Notes: generated by a model from the letters alone, not told the origin. A DNA stretch of 48,144 bases from Solirubrobacterales bacterium (GCA_025964255.1 JAOPZF010000218.1:1-48144), one strand, 5' to 3'; positions 33,241-42,035 are shown, counted from the first letter of the stretch. A program made the numbers and translations.

Positions 33241-34175
33241 GGCACCCGCAGGACGATCTTGCCCGTCCCGTGGCCCTCTTCGGCGTGCCGGTGCGCGTCG
33301 GCCGCCCGCTCCAGGTCGAAGACCTCGTCGACCTCGATCTCCAGCTTGCCCTGCTCGATCAGGTCGCACAGCCCCGCCAGGCCGACCGGGTCGGGCTCGA
33401 CCAGGATCCCGGTCGCCCGCTTGTGTTCGGCCGCGGCGAGGTCGTGCAGCGCGCTCTTCACCCCGCTCGGCACCGAGACCAGCGTCGCGCCCGGGCGCAT
33501 CGCCGCCAGCGAGCGCTCGCCGTAGCGGCCGGTGAAGTCGATCACCGAGTCGAGTTCCGACAGCTGCGTGTCGAAGTCGTCGTCGCGGTAGTCGAGCGTC
33601 CGCGCCGCCCCCAACCCCGCGAGGAAGTCGGCCTGCTCGCGCCGCGCGATGGAGAAGACGTTGGCGCCGCGCGCCGCGGCGACCTGCACGGCGAGGTGGC
33701 CGACCCCGCCCGCGCCGCCGTGGATCAGCACGTCGTCACCCTCCTGCACGCGGATCGTGTCGACGACGATCTGCCAGGCGGTCAGCCCGGCCAGCGGCAG
33801 CGCTCCGGCCTCCTCGACCGACAGCGCGTGCGGCTTGCGCTCGAAGTGGCGCGAGGGCGCGGTCACGAACTCAGCGTAAGCCCCCGCTTCGCGCGGGAAC
33901 CAGGGCATGCCGAAGACCTCGTCGCCGACCTCGAAGCGGGTCACGCCACCGCCCACCTTGGTCACCTCGCCGCAGACGTCCCAGCCGACCGTGATCGGCA
34001 GGCCGCCCATGTTCGACGACGCTCCCTTGCCTTCCCGCGACTTGAAGTCGACCGGGTTGACCCCGGCGGCGCGGACCCGCACCTGGATCTCGGTCGGAAT
34101 CGGCTCCGGAGCCTCGACCTCCTCGAGCCGCAGCACCTCCGGCCCGCCGAACTCATGCTGGACGATCGCCTTCAC
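33237..34175 (-). CDS. Zinc-independent medium-chain dehydrogenase (NADPH:quinone oxidoreductase type)
   Basis: A 312-residue MDR protein. The GroES-like N-terminal domain starts VKAIVQHEFGGPEVLRLEEV and contains RAAGVNPVDFKSREG and VGWDVCGEV. The cofactor domain has VLIHGGAGGVGHLAVQVAAARGA. The structural zinc cysteines are absent, as expected for the quinone-reductase branch. The GTG at 34175 is selected because TAAGAT lies 8 nt upstream. Coupled to the SDR downstream. Confidence 0.91.
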   Translation of the reverse strand: MKAIVQHEFGGPEVLRLEEVEAPEPIPTEIQVRVRAAGVNPVDFKSREGKGASSNMGGLPITVGWDVCGEVTKVGGGVTRFEVGDEVFGMPWFPREAGAYAEFVTAPSRHFERKPHALSVEEAGALPLAGLTAWQIVVDTIRVQEGDDVLIHGGAGGVGHLAVQVAAARGANVFSIARREQADFLAGLGAARTLDYRDDDFDTQLSELDSVIDFTGRYGERSLAAMRPGATLVSVPSGVKSALHDLAAAEHKRATGILVEPDPVGLAGLCDLIEQGKLEIEVDEVFDLERAADAHRHAEEGHGTGKIVLRVP

Positions 34176-34183
34176 AGAGGCCG

Positions 34184-34235
34184 ATCTTAGGACGTGACCC
34201 CCCACCGCGAGGCTGCGGGTGCGTTTCGCTACGTT
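34184..34235. promoter_or_regulatory. Divergent MDR/MFS promoters
   Basis: Minus-strand TAAGAT (34184-34189) is 8 nt before the MDR GTG; plus-strand TACGTT (34230-34235) is 8 nt before the MFS TTG at 34244. Neither start has a Shine-Dalgarno. Confidence 0.45.
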
Positions 34236-34243
34236 CGCTCTCC

Positions 34244-35548
34244 TTGAAGTGGCTATCCCGTATAGCGGTCGACGTCCAGCCCCTGCGCGAGTCGCGGGAT
34301 TTCCGCCTGCTCACGATGGGCACGCTGATCACCGGCCTCGGCACTCAGGCGACCCTGGTCGCGCTCCCCTACCAGGTGTTCGTGATCACCGGCTCGGCCT
34401 TCCTGGTCGGCCTGATCGGCGCCGCCGAGCTCGGCCCGCTGATCATCGCCTCGCTCTTCGGCGGCGCCCTCGCCGACCGCTTCGACCGCCGCCGGCTGCT
34501 GCTCTTCTGCCAGCTCGCCCTGGTCGCGATCGCCGCCGCCCTTGCGGTCGCCGCGGCGCTCGGCCCGCCGCCGGTCTGGATCCTCTTCGTCCTCGCCGCG
34601 GCGATGGCGGGCGCCTCGGCGGTCGAGCGCGTGACCCGCTCGACCACCGTCCCCGGCACCGTCCCCAAGGAGCGCCTGCCGGCGGCGATCTCGCTCACCT
34701 ACGGGCTCTACCAGCTGACCTCGGTCGCCGGCCCCGGCCTCGGCGGCGTGCTGATCGCGGCCTTCGGGCTGACCACGCCCTACGTGGTCGATGCGGTCAG
34801 CTGCCTCGGTATGGCGGGTGCCGCGGCGATGATGTCGCCGCAGCCGCCGACCGTCGCCGCGGGCGGCCACGAGCCGGTCCTCCGCTCGATCAGGTCCGGC
34901 CTCGCCTACCTGAAGAAACTGCCCGCGGTGACGGCGGGCTTCGTCATGGACCTCTCGGCGATGACCTTCGGCATGCCGCGCGCCCTCTTCCCGGTCCTCT
35001 CGCTGACCGTCTACCACGCGGGCGCCGCCGGGACCGGGCTGCTCTACGCCTCGGTCGCGGCCGGCTCGACCGTCGCCGCGCTGACCACCGGCTGGATGTC
35101 GCACGCCCGCCGACTCGGCCGCATCGCCCTCGTCGCGGTCGCCTTCTGGGGGATCTTCATCGCCCTCGCCGGAGTGGTCAACGCGATCTGGGGGGCGGCG
35201 ATCTGCTTCGCCCTGGCCGGCGCCGCCGACTCGGTCAGCGCCGTCTGCCGCTCGACGATGATGCAGACGCTGACCCCCGACGCGATGCGCGGCCGCATCT
35301 CCTCGGTCTTCAGCCTCGTCGTCGCCGGCGGCCCGCGCCTCGGCGACATCGAGTCGGGCACGGTCGCGTCGATCGCCACGCCGGAGCTCTCGGTCGTCTC
35401 GGGTGGCCTCATCTGCGTCGCCTCGGTCGGCCTGATCGCGATGGCCTTCCCGCAGCTCCCCGCCTACGACAGTGCCGTGCTCGGGCAGGAAGGCGTGCAG
35501 CGCCAGGACCTCGAGGACGAGGCGCTCGAAGCGAGCGAGTTGATCTAG
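34244..35548 (+). CDS. MFS transporter (EntS/MFS_3-like exporter)
   Basis: A 434-residue protein with about twelve helices, probably a proton-driven exporter. FRLLTMGTLITGLGTQATLVALPYQVF and the loop GGALADRFDRRRLLL (the MFS A-motif between helices 2 and 3) are clear, and LTPDAMRGRISSVFSLVVAGG is typical of the EntS-like group. TTG start. Its last four bases CTAG also hold the stop codon of the convergent DUF5519 gene. Substrate unknown. Confidence 0.9.
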   Translation: MKWLSRIAVDVQPLRESRDFRLLTMGTLITGLGTQATLVALPYQVFVITGSAFLVGLIGAAELGPLIIASLFGGALADRFDRRRLLLFCQLALVAIAAALAVAAALGPPPVWILFVLAAAMAGASAVERVTRSTTVPGTVPKERLPAAISLTYGLYQLTSVAGPGLGGVLIAAFGLTTPYVVDAVSCLGMAGAAAMMSPQPPTVAAGGHEPVLRSIRSGLAYLKKLPAVTAGFVMDLSAMTFGMPRALFPVLSLTVYHAGAAGTGLLYASVAAGSTVAALTTGWMSHARRLGRIALVAVAFWGIFIALAGVVNAIWGAAICFALAGAADSVSAVCRSTMMQTLTPDAMRGRISSVFSLVVAGGPRLGDIESGTVASIATPELSVVSGGLICVASVGLIAMAFPQLPAYDSAVLGQEGVQRQDLEDEALEASELI

Positions 35549-35883
35549 GCGGCCGCGCCGGCCTGGCCCCCGGCGCGCGCCTTCGCGTCCTCGTAGTTGA
35601 TCCGCATCAGGGCGATCACGTCGGCGACGTCGGCGTCGTCCTCGATCCTCCGCGCGGCCGGCCCGTGGCGCCCCGGGAAGACCGGGTGCTCGACGATCCG
35701 CCCCTGAGCGGACAACTCCTCCCACGTCTCCGACGGGAAGAAGAAGTGCGCGGCGTGGTCGCCGTGCAGGTGACCGAGTTCGCGCCGGCCGAGATGGAAG
35801 GCGAACTCGCCTCGCCTCCCCGGCCCCGCCTCGACCCCGTCCCAGCTCGTCAGCTCTTCGGTTATGCGTTCGCTTGGTGTCAT
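35545..35883 (-). CDS. DUF5519 'luciferase family' protein
   Basis: A 112-residue cytoplasmic protein. The sequence order TSWDGVEAGPGRRGEFAFHLGRRELGHLHGD followed by HPVFPGRHGPAARRIEDDADVADVIALMRINYE matches small DUF5519 proteins annotated as luciferase-family, a name that does not establish function. The N terminus overlaps the start of the divergent SoxR-like gene by 20 bases. The stop shares CTAG with the MFS gene. Confidence 0.75.
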   Translation of the reverse strand: MTPSERITEELTSWDGVEAGPGRRGEFAFHLGRRELGHLHGDHAAHFFFPSETWEELSAQGRIVEHPVFPGRHGPAARRIEDDADVADVIALMRINYEDAKARAGGQAGAAA

Positions 35884-36259
35884 CGGTCGGGGGCTGATCT
35901 CGGCCGAGCGCGAGGTCGGCGGTCAGCGCCGCTATCCGCGCCCGGTTCTGCGGCGGATCGCCTTCATCGTCTTCGCCCAGCGGGTCGGGCTGACCCTCGA
36001 CGAGATCGCCGTCGAGCTCGCCAAGCTGCCCCCGCAGGGAGTCCCGACGCGGCGCGACTGGTCGCGGCTCTCGTGGACCTGGAGCGAGCGCATCGATGCC
36101 CGCATCGCCGAGCTCGAACGACTGAGGGACGGTCTCACCGAGTGCATCGGCTGCGGCTGTCTCTCGCTAGACCGCTGCAAGCTCGCCAATGCCGACGATC
36201 GCGCGGCCCGGCTCGGCGCCGGCCCGCGTTACTGGATCGGCGACCACCCGGCGTCCTGA
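35864..36259 (+). pseudogene. soxR: SoxR-like MerR regulator lacking the first part of its DNA-binding domain
   Basis: A 131-residue frame. From GLISAEREVGGQRRYPRPVLRRIAFI onward it follows redox regulator SoxR closely: wing region, AQRVGLTLDEIAVEL, the long dimer helix and the [2Fe-2S] motif CIGCGCLSLDRC. The normal first 20-25 residues, containing the first helix-turn-helix and the FYE-x-x-GLI lead-in, are missing. The DNA upstream instead encodes DUF5519 on the other strand. The iron-sulfur site is intact, so it could still fold, but normal DNA binding is unlikely. A weak SSSALR in another frame just upstream may be a remnant. Confidence 0.7.
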
Positions 36260-36309
36260 CCGCGCAGGCTTGGCAATCTAAATTCACAGGTTGCAGGGTC
36301 GGTGGAGGC

Positions 36310-36315
36310 GGGTAT
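36310..36315 (+). promoter_or_regulatory. Possible sigma-B-like promoter of the anti-sigma gene
   Basis: GGGTAT lies 9 nt before ATG 36325, with GGTT (36289-36292) 17 bases upstream, close to the actinobacterial stress-sigma pattern GNNT-N14-16-GGGTAY but one base too long. It would let the sigma factor control its own inhibitor. Confidence 0.3.
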
Positions 36316-36324
36316 CCCCTGACC

Positions 36325-36759
36325 ATGCAAGCGACGAGATCCGATCGACTGCGGGCCTCTCTGCCCCTGCCGCCGCTGCGGGCGAGCAGGCTCGAGTTCG
36401 GCCTCGATGACCTGCACGACCTGCGCGCCCAGGTTGCCGCGACGGCCACCGCCGTCGGTCTCCCCCCGGCCCGCGTCTCCGATCTGGTCGCCGCCGCCTC
36501 GGAGCTCGCCGCGAACAGCGTCCTGCACGGCGGCGGGCGCGGCCTGGCAACGATCTGGGGCGAGAATTCCGCCGCCTTCGTCGAGGTCGCCGACGCGGGC
36601 CAGATCACCGACCCCGAGGTCGGCACCCGCCTCCCCGACCCCACCGTCGAACACGGCCGTGGGCTCTACATCGCCGGCCGCCTCTGCGATGAGGTGTCGA
36701 TCGACAGCGGCGAGAGCGGCACCCGGGTGCGCCTGCGGATGGCGACCGCGACCGACTGA
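36325..36759 (+). CDS. Anti-sigma-factor-like GHKL ATPase (RsbW/SpoIIAB type)
   Basis: A 144-residue protein with the HATPase anti-sigma plan. The N box reads AAASELAANSVLHGGG, a degenerate G1 region is VADAGQITDPEVG, and the G2 loop is HGRGLYIAGRLCDEVSI. Such proteins bind a sigma factor or phosphorylate a STAS antagonist. It is read in the same frame as a long stretch of non-coding frame upstream; the ATG at 36325 gives the family length. The convergent neighbour is a SpoIIE-type phosphatase that could oppose it; no STAS or sigma gene is adjacent. Confidence 0.82.
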   Translation: MQATRSDRLRASLPLPPLRASRLEFGLDDLHDLRAQVAATATAVGLPPARVSDLVAAASELAANSVLHGGGRGLATIWGENSAAFVEVADAGQITDPEVGTRLPDPTVEHGRGLYIAGRLCDEVSIDSGESGTRVRLRMATATD

Positions 36760-36783
36760 GGCCTGTCCACTAGGGAGCGAGCT

Positions 36784-38799
36784 CTAGACGCGGCGTAGCG
36801 CCAGCAGCACGATGTCGTCGCGGAGCGTCCCGCCCGCCCGGGTGACGGCGTCGCCGCGCAGGCGTGCCAGCATCTCCTCGATCGCCAGCGGCGCCAGGTA
36901 TTCGGCCAGCCGTGCCAGCTCGAGTGGGTCGCGATGCTCCGTCAGCGGCCCCGCCTCGAGCCACCCGTCGGTGCAGAAGAGGAGCGTGTCGCCGGCGGCG
37001 AAGTTGGCGTCGTGGCGCTGCACCTTGGCGTCGTGGAGCGCGCCGAGCACGGTGCCGCCGCCGAGCAGCCGGGCGCCGCCCTTGCGCACGTGGACCGGCG
37101 GCGGATGCCCGGCGCTCGCCGCGGTCAGCGTCCATTCGCCCCCTCCGACTCGCCGCAACCGCACCAGCACCGCGGTGGCGAAGTCGTGCAGCCCGGTCCC
37201 CTCGAGCAAGAGCTCGTTTACCCGCCCGAGCACCTCCTCGGGCTCGTCGACCTCGCGGGTCAGGCCGCGCACCGCGTGGCGCACGGCGACCGAGACCCCG
37301 GCCGCCGCCGACCCCTTGCCGGCGACGTCGCCGACCAGCACCCAGCAGCCGTCGTCGGTCGGCAACACGTCGTAGAGGTCGCCGCCGATCTCGATCCCAC
37401 GCCCGGCCGCCTCGAAGATGACCGCCGAGTCGAGTCCCGGCACCCGCGCCGGGCGCGGCGGGCGCAGGCCAAGCTGCAGGTTCCGGGCGATCGCGTCACG
37501 CTCCTGGTACAGCCGCGCGTTGTCGAGCGCCAGCGCGGCGCGGTCGCCGAGCTCACCGAGGAACTCCAGCTCGACCTCCTCATAGCGCAGGTTCCCTTTC
37601 GCGTGGAGGAACGACAGCGCGCCGATCTTCCGTCCCCGCGCCACCAGCCCGACGACCGCCGCCGACTCGTACCCGGCGTCGTCGATCAGGGCCTGGTGCT
37701 CGGCGGTCTGGGCGACGGAATCGTTGACCCCTGGCTCTTTCAGGTCGCGCCAGATCATCGGGTCGCCGTTGCGCAGAACCTGCGCGACCGGGTGGTCGCC
37801 GTCCTGGGAGAGCGGCGCTTCGCGGCGGATCTCCTCGAGGCGCGCCGCCGCCTCCGGAATCGTCGAGGCGGCCACCGAGTCGCCGATCAGACCGTCGTCG
37901 CGGATGAAGTCGATGATGCAGACCTCGGCCAGCTGGGGAACCGCTTTGTCGACGATGTTCCGCGCCGTCTCGACCGGGTCGAGCGAGGCGTCGAGGTCGC
38001 GGGTCGCGGCGATCAGGAACTCGCGCGCCTGCCGGCGGCGGCGCTCGGCGGTGATGTCACGGGCGATCACCGAGGCGCCGGAGAGCGCGCCGCCGGTCGT
38101 GGCGATCGGCGAGATCGTCAGGGCGACGTCGATCACCGCGCCGTCCTTGCGCACCCGGCGCGTCTCATAGGTGTCGAGCACTTCGCCGCGCCGGACCGCG
38201 GCGAGAATCTTGTCGACATCGTGCCTTAGCTCGGGCGGCGTCAGGAAGGAGACGTGGCGGCCTACCGCCTCCTCCGCGGTGTAGCCATAGAGTTCTTCGG
38301 CGGCCGGGTTCCAGCTGGTGACGATGCCGTCAAGATTTTTCGAAAGGACCGCGTCCTGGGTGCCGGCGACGACCAGTGCCAGGTGGGCGCGGTTCAGCTC
38401 GATCTCGGCCCGGTGGCTGACGTCGCGGGCGAAGATCGTCGGGCCGGCGTCGCCCGCGGGTGCCCGCACGATCGTCAGCTCGACCTGAAACTCGCTGCTG
38501 TCGGCCCGCCGCGCCCTCGTCTCCAGCCGCTGCCCGAGCGTCTCCTCCGCGCTCCGTCCCTCGTCGAGCAGGCTCTCGCGAACGCCCTCGCGCAGCTCGG
38601 CCGGGATGATCAGCTCGATCAGATCGAGGCCGAGCGCGACCGAGCGCGGAGTTCCGAAGAGCTCCTCCGACGCCGCGCTCCACTCGAGCACCGCCCCTTC
38701 GGCGTCGACCGCGATGACCGCGTCGAGCTTCGCCGTGATCGGCCGTGCGCGTACGTGCTCACCGGCTCCCCTACCGATGGGCTGCTGGACCGAGTTCAC
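36784..38799 (-). CDS. PAS-PAS-GAF-SpoIIE sensor phosphatase
   Basis: A 671-residue cytoplasmic protein. PAS 1 is at about 22-130, PAS 2 at about 140-258 (VLSKNLDGIVTSWNPAAEELYGY), GAF at about 270-435 and a PP2C/SpoIIE domain at about 455-670 with GGDLYDVLPTDD, VGDVAGKGSAA and the C-terminal DDIVLLAL holding metal-binding aspartates. RsbU/RsbP-like proteins dephosphorylate anti-anti-sigma factors in response to light, redox or small ligands. GTG start, 6 nt after TAGCTT (38806-38811). It faces the GHKL anti-sigma gene, a natural partner. Confidence 0.92.
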   Translation of the reverse strand: MNSVQQPIGRGAGEHVRARPITAKLDAVIAVDAEGAVLEWSAASEELFGTPRSVALGLDLIELIIPAELREGVRESLLDEGRSAEETLGQRLETRARRADSSEFQVELTIVRAPAGDAGPTIFARDVSHRAEIELNRAHLALVVAGTQDAVLSKNLDGIVTSWNPAAEELYGYTAEEAVGRHVSFLTPPELRHDVDKILAAVRRGEVLDTYETRRVRKDGAVIDVALTISPIATTGGALSGASVIARDITAERRRRQAREFLIAATRDLDASLDPVETARNIVDKAVPQLAEVCIIDFIRDDGLIGDSVAASTIPEAAARLEEIRREAPLSQDGDHPVAQVLRNGDPMIWRDLKEPGVNDSVAQTAEHQALIDDAGYESAAVVGLVARGRKIGALSFLHAKGNLRYEEVELEFLGELGDRAALALDNARLYQERDAIARNLQLGLRPPRPARVPGLDSAVIFEAAGRGIEIGGDLYDVLPTDDGCWVLVGDVAGKGSAAAGVSVAVRHAVRGLTREVDEPEEVLGRVNELLLEGTGLHDFATAVLVRLRRVGGGEWTLTAASAGHPPPVHVRKGGARLLGGGTVLGALHDAKVQRHDANFAAGDTLLFCTDGWLEAGPLTEHRDPLELARLAEYLAPLAIEEMLARLRGDAVTRAGGTLRDDIVLLALRRV

Positions 38800-38805
38800 C
38801 AGTCA

Positions 38806-38834
38806 AAGCTAGCGGCTTGTGTCATTGGTAGCTT
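38806..38834. promoter_or_regulatory. Divergent phosphatase/cupin -10 boxes
   Basis: The same hexamer TAGCTT appears on both strands: minus at 38806-38811, 6 nt before GTG 38799, and plus at 38829-38834, 8 nt before GTG 38843. Confidence 0.48.
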
Positions 38835-38842
38835 CCGACCGC

Positions 38843-39310
38843 GTGAAGCGCATCAACATCGGCACGCCGGAGTTCACCTGGGACGACTCCGATCCGGAGG
38901 GCTTCCGCGCCGGAATGGCCCGGCTCGGCGGCCTGCTCGGGGCGAAAGAGACCGGCATCAGCGTCTACGAGCTGCCGCCCGGCCAGTCGATCTGCCCATA
39001 CCACTACGAGTGCGGTGAGGAGGAGTGGCTGCTGGTCCTGAGCGGCAATCCGAGCCTGCGCTCGCCCGGCGGGGAGGAGCGGCTCGCGCCCTGGGACGTC
39101 GCCTGCTTCCCGCGCGGCCCCGAGGGCGCCCACGCGGTCCGCAACGACACCGCGGAGACCGCCCGCGTCCTGATGTTCTCTACCGTCGTGACCCCCACCG
39201 CGACCGTCTATCCGGACTCCGACAAGGTAGGAGTCTGGACCGGCGACAAGGAGACCGACGTCGTGGTCCGCCGCTCCTCGCGGGTCGGCTACTACGACGG
39301 CGAGACCTGA
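38843..39310 (+). CDS. Cupin-domain protein
   Basis: About 155 residues. A single cupin barrel is seen in ICPYHYECGEEEWLLVLSG (metal-binding H and E positions of motif 1) and FPRGPEGAHAVRNDT (motif 2). Starting at GTG 38843 gives VKRINIGTPEFTWDD, the usual beginning of this small cupin group, and fits the -10 spacing; GTG 38819 is an alternative. Enzymatic or sugar-binding role unknown. Confidence 0.83.
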   Translation: MKRINIGTPEFTWDDSDPEGFRAGMARLGGLLGAKETGISVYELPPGQSICPYHYECGEEEWLLVLSGNPSLRSPGGEERLAPWDVACFPRGPEGAHAVRNDTAETARVLMFSTVVTPTATVYPDSDKVGVWTGDKETDVVVRRSSRVGYYDGET

Positions 39311-39352
39311 GAGCACCGATTAGTTCTCGTCCGACCACCCGTCTGGAGCTAC

Positions 39353-40819
39353 ATGACCACCACCGCAGGAACCGATAAACGCTGGCTCGCCCTCTACGTG
39401 CTCTGCGCGGGGATGCTGATGATCGTCCTCGACGGGACGATCGTGAACGTCGCGCTGCCGAAGATCCAGGACGACCTCGGCTTCTCGCAGACGAACCTGG
39501 CCTGGGTCGTCAACGCCTACCTGATCCCCTTCGGCGGCCTGCTGCTGCTCGCCGGTCGGCTCGGTGACCTGCTCGGTCAGCGCCGTGTCTTCCTCGTCGG
39601 CCTGGCGATCTTCACCGTCGCCTCGGCGGCCTGCGCGGCCTCGCCGACGCAAGCGGTGCTGATCGGCGCCCGCTTCGTCCAGGGGATCGGCGGGGCGCTC
39701 TCCTCGGCGGTGATCCTGGCGATGATCGTGCGGATGTTCCAGACCCCGGCCGAGCAGGCGAAAGCGATCGGCGTCTACGGCTTCGTCGCCTCGGCGGGCG
39801 GCTCGATCGGCCTGCTGCTCGGCGGTGTCCTCACCCAGGCGATCTCCTGGCACTTCATCTTCGTCATCAACCTGCCGATCGGCGTCCTGGTCGGCTGGCT
39901 GGCGCTGCGCCTGGTCGACAACCCCGACGGCCTCGGGATGAAAGAGGGCGCCGACTTCCCCGGTGCGGCCCTGGTCACCGGCGCGCTGATGCTCGGCGTC
40001 TTCACGATCCTGCAGATCACCGAGTGGGGCTGGGTCGACCCGCGGACGATCGGCGGCCTCGTCCTCGCCGCTGCGCTGCTGGTCGTCTTCGTCCGCCGTC
40101 AGGCGACGGTCGCCAACCCGCTGATGCCGCTGCGCCTGTTCAGCTCGCGCAACGTCGTCGGCGCCAACACGGTGCAGGCGCTGCTGGTCGCCGGGATGTT
40201 CGGGATGTTCTTCCTCGGTGCGCTCTACCTGCAGCGGGTGCTGCATTACAGCTCGCTCGAGGTCGGCCTCGCCTTCCTGCCGACGACGGTGGTGATGGGC
40301 GGGCTCTCGCTCGGCTTCTCGGAAAAGCTGATCATGCGCTTCGGGCCCCGCAACACGCTGATCCCCGGCTTCATCATGGTGACGATCGCGCTGCTGCTCT
40401 TCGCCCGCACCCCGGTCGACGGCAACTACCTGACCGACCTGCTGCCGCCCTTCCTCTTGATCGGGATCGGCATCGGCACCTCGTTCCCGTCGATCATGAC
40501 CCTGGCGATGTCCGGCGCGACGCCGCAGGACGCCGGGCTCGCCTCCGGCCTGGTCAACACGAGCATGCAGGTCGGCGGCGCGGTCGGCCTGGCGGTGCTG
40601 GCGACGCTCTCGACCGAGCGCACCGAAAACCTCGAAGCGGCGGGCCACGCGACCGCGGAAGCGCTCAACTCGGGCTACCACCTGGCCTACCTGGTCGGTG
40701 CCGGGCTGGCGGCGATCTCGGTGCTGATCGCGATCTTCGTCCTGAAGCCGGCGCCCGCCCCGCAGATGGAGGGCGGGCCGGCCGCGGCCGAGGGCGCCGA
40801 TCTCGCCGCCGAAGGCTGA
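39353..40819 (+). CDS. MFS multidrug exporter, DHA2/EmrB-QacA family
   Basis: A 488-residue protein with about 14 helices. The opening LYVLCAGMLMIVLDGTIVNVALPKI is the DHA2 signature (motif D1, LDGTIVNVALP), the A-motif loop reads GRLGDLLGQRRVFL, and motif C is in helix 5 (GSIGLLLGGVLTQ). It probably exports drugs or hydrophobic compounds by proton antiport. ATG preceded by GGAG 7 nt upstream. Ends in a Gly/Ala/Glu tail. Confidence 0.94.
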   Translation: MTTTAGTDKRWLALYVLCAGMLMIVLDGTIVNVALPKIQDDLGFSQTNLAWVVNAYLIPFGGLLLLAGRLGDLLGQRRVFLVGLAIFTVASAACAASPTQAVLIGARFVQGIGGALSSAVILAMIVRMFQTPAEQAKAIGVYGFVASAGGSIGLLLGGVLTQAISWHFIFVINLPIGVLVGWLALRLVDNPDGLGMKEGADFPGAALVTGALMLGVFTILQITEWGWVDPRTIGGLVLAAALLVVFVRRQATVANPLMPLRLFSSRNVVGANTVQALLVAGMFGMFFLGALYLQRVLHYSSLEVGLAFLPTTVVMGGLSLGFSEKLIMRFGPRNTLIPGFIMVTIALLLFARTPVDGNYLTDLLPPFLLIGIGIGTSFPSIMTLAMSGATPQDAGLASGLVNTSMQVGGAVGLAVLATLSTERTENLEAAGHATAEALNSGYHLAYLVGAGLAAISVLIAIFVLKPAPAPQMEGGPAAAEGADLAAEG

Positions 40820-40934
40820 GTTCGGCGGCTCCCGGACCGTCCTACTACTTAACGCTCAGCTTCTGTACCGGCATATACGTCGAGAATTTTCCCCAAACTA
40901 ATTTCGGCTCGACCGAACGCCGAAAACAACGGGG
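40820..40934 (+). promoter_or_regulatory. AT-rich leader of the GGDEF gene with hairpin
   Basis: This stretch is unusually AT-rich. TTTCGGC (40902-40908) pairs with GCCGAAA (40919-40925) 9 nt before the ATG, and TAATTT upstream of it may be part of a promoter. There is no Shine-Dalgarno. I see no match to the c-di-GMP riboswitch core. Confidence 0.4.
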
Positions 40935-42035
40935 ATGCAGACGATTCCTGACCAGATCGCGCAGGCGCGGGCGGCCTTCGCCGAAGCCCCTCACGAGCGC
41001 GCCCGCATGGGTCGCATCTCGGGCGTCCTCTGGATGTTCTCGGCGATCGTCGGGATGCTCGATGTCTTCCTTCCTGGCTCCGACCACGCCTCGACGCCGA
41101 TCGTCCTCGCCCTCGCCGCCGCGATCTTCCTCTACGGCCTCGGCAGCGCCACCGGTTGGATCCCCTGGGAAAAGGCGACGATGAACCAGCTCGGGGCCGG
41201 CATGGTGGTGACCATCCCGGTCGCCGGGTTGGCGATCTACCTCACCGGCGGGTCGCTCTCCTACGTCGAGCCGCTGCTCGTCTGCTCGCTTCTCTACGCC
41301 GCCTTCTTCTTCCCCGAGCGCTGGGCCTGGCCGCTGACGATCGAGCTGATCGCGGTCGCCGGCGCGCCGCTGATCTACGACCCGAACGCGATCGACAACG
41401 CCTTCCTGCCCCGCTACGTCGCCCTCGCCATCGGTTTCCTCGCCGCGACCTGGGTGATGGTCGGGCTGAAGAAGCGCCTCGGCGACGCCGAGCGGCGCCA
41501 GCGCGACTTCGCCAACTCCGACCCCTTGACCGGGGTCGGCAACCGCCGCTTCTTCGACACGACGATGAAGCGGGAGCTCGAACGGCGCACGCGACCGTTC
41601 GGGAGGCGCGGCCTCGACTCCAGCCCGTTGGCGCTCCTGATCGCCGACCTCGACGACTTCAAGGGGGTCAACGACCGCTACGGTCACCAGGCCGGCGACC
41701 TGGTCCTGCAGGCGGCGGCGTCCCAGGCGCTCTCGGTGCTGCGCTCGACCGACACGCTGGCGCGGATCGGCGGCGACGAGTTCGCGATCATCGCCCCCGG
41801 TGCCCACGGCGACGGCGCCGCGCGGATGGCCGAATCGGTGAGCGCGGCGGTGGCGGGTGCCGAGCCGGGCGAGGACATCCCGGCACCTGGCGCCTCGGTC
41901 GGCTGGGCGGTCTTCCCCGACGACGGGCAGGATTTCGAGACCCTTCTGCGCTCCGCCGACGAGCGGCTGATGCGATTGAAGCGGGTCAGTTGGCGCGACG
42001 ACGGGAACGTCGATTCGGCGCGCCTGGTCGGTTAG
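40935..42035 (+). CDS. Membrane diguanylate cyclase
   Basis: A 366-residue protein. About six N-terminal helices (30-178) form a membrane sensor region of unknown ligand. The GGDEF domain follows with DPLTGVGNRRFFD, IADLDDFKGVNDRYGH and active site GGDEF at 279-283. An RxxD I-site (R270, D273) lies exactly five residues before it, so product inhibition is expected. It makes c-di-GMP from GTP. The next gene, 65 bases on, has a DICT domain that often accompanies GGDEF proteins, suggesting a shared signalling circuit. Confidence 0.94.
   Translation: MQTIPDQIAQARAAFAEAPHERARMGRISGVLWMFSAIVGMLDVFLPGSDHASTPIVLALAAAIFLYGLGSATGWIPWEKATMNQLGAGMVVTIPVAGLAIYLTGGSLSYVEPLLVCSLLYAAFFFPERWAWPLTIELIAVAGAPLIYDPNAIDNAFLPRYVALAIGFLAATWVMVGLKKRLGDAERRQRDFANSDPLTGVGNRRFFDTTMKRELERRTRPFGRRGLDSSPLALLIADLDDFKGVNDRYGHQAGDLVLQAAASQALSVLRSTDTLARIGGDEFAIIAPGAHGDGAARMAESVSAAVAGAEPGEDIPAPGASVGWAVFPDDGQDFETLLRSADERLMRLKRVSWRDDGNVDSARLVG

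Noticed and set aside
34219-36324. Long plus-strand frame leading into the anti-sigma ATPase.
   Set aside because: Only the part from ATG 36325 has family sequence; the rest is another frame of the MFS, DUF5519 and SoxR-like genes.
40820-40934. Possible c-di-GMP riboswitch before the diguanylate cyclase.
   Set aside because: The conserved GEMM core and its tetraloop-receptor pattern are not present; only one simple hairpin is visible.
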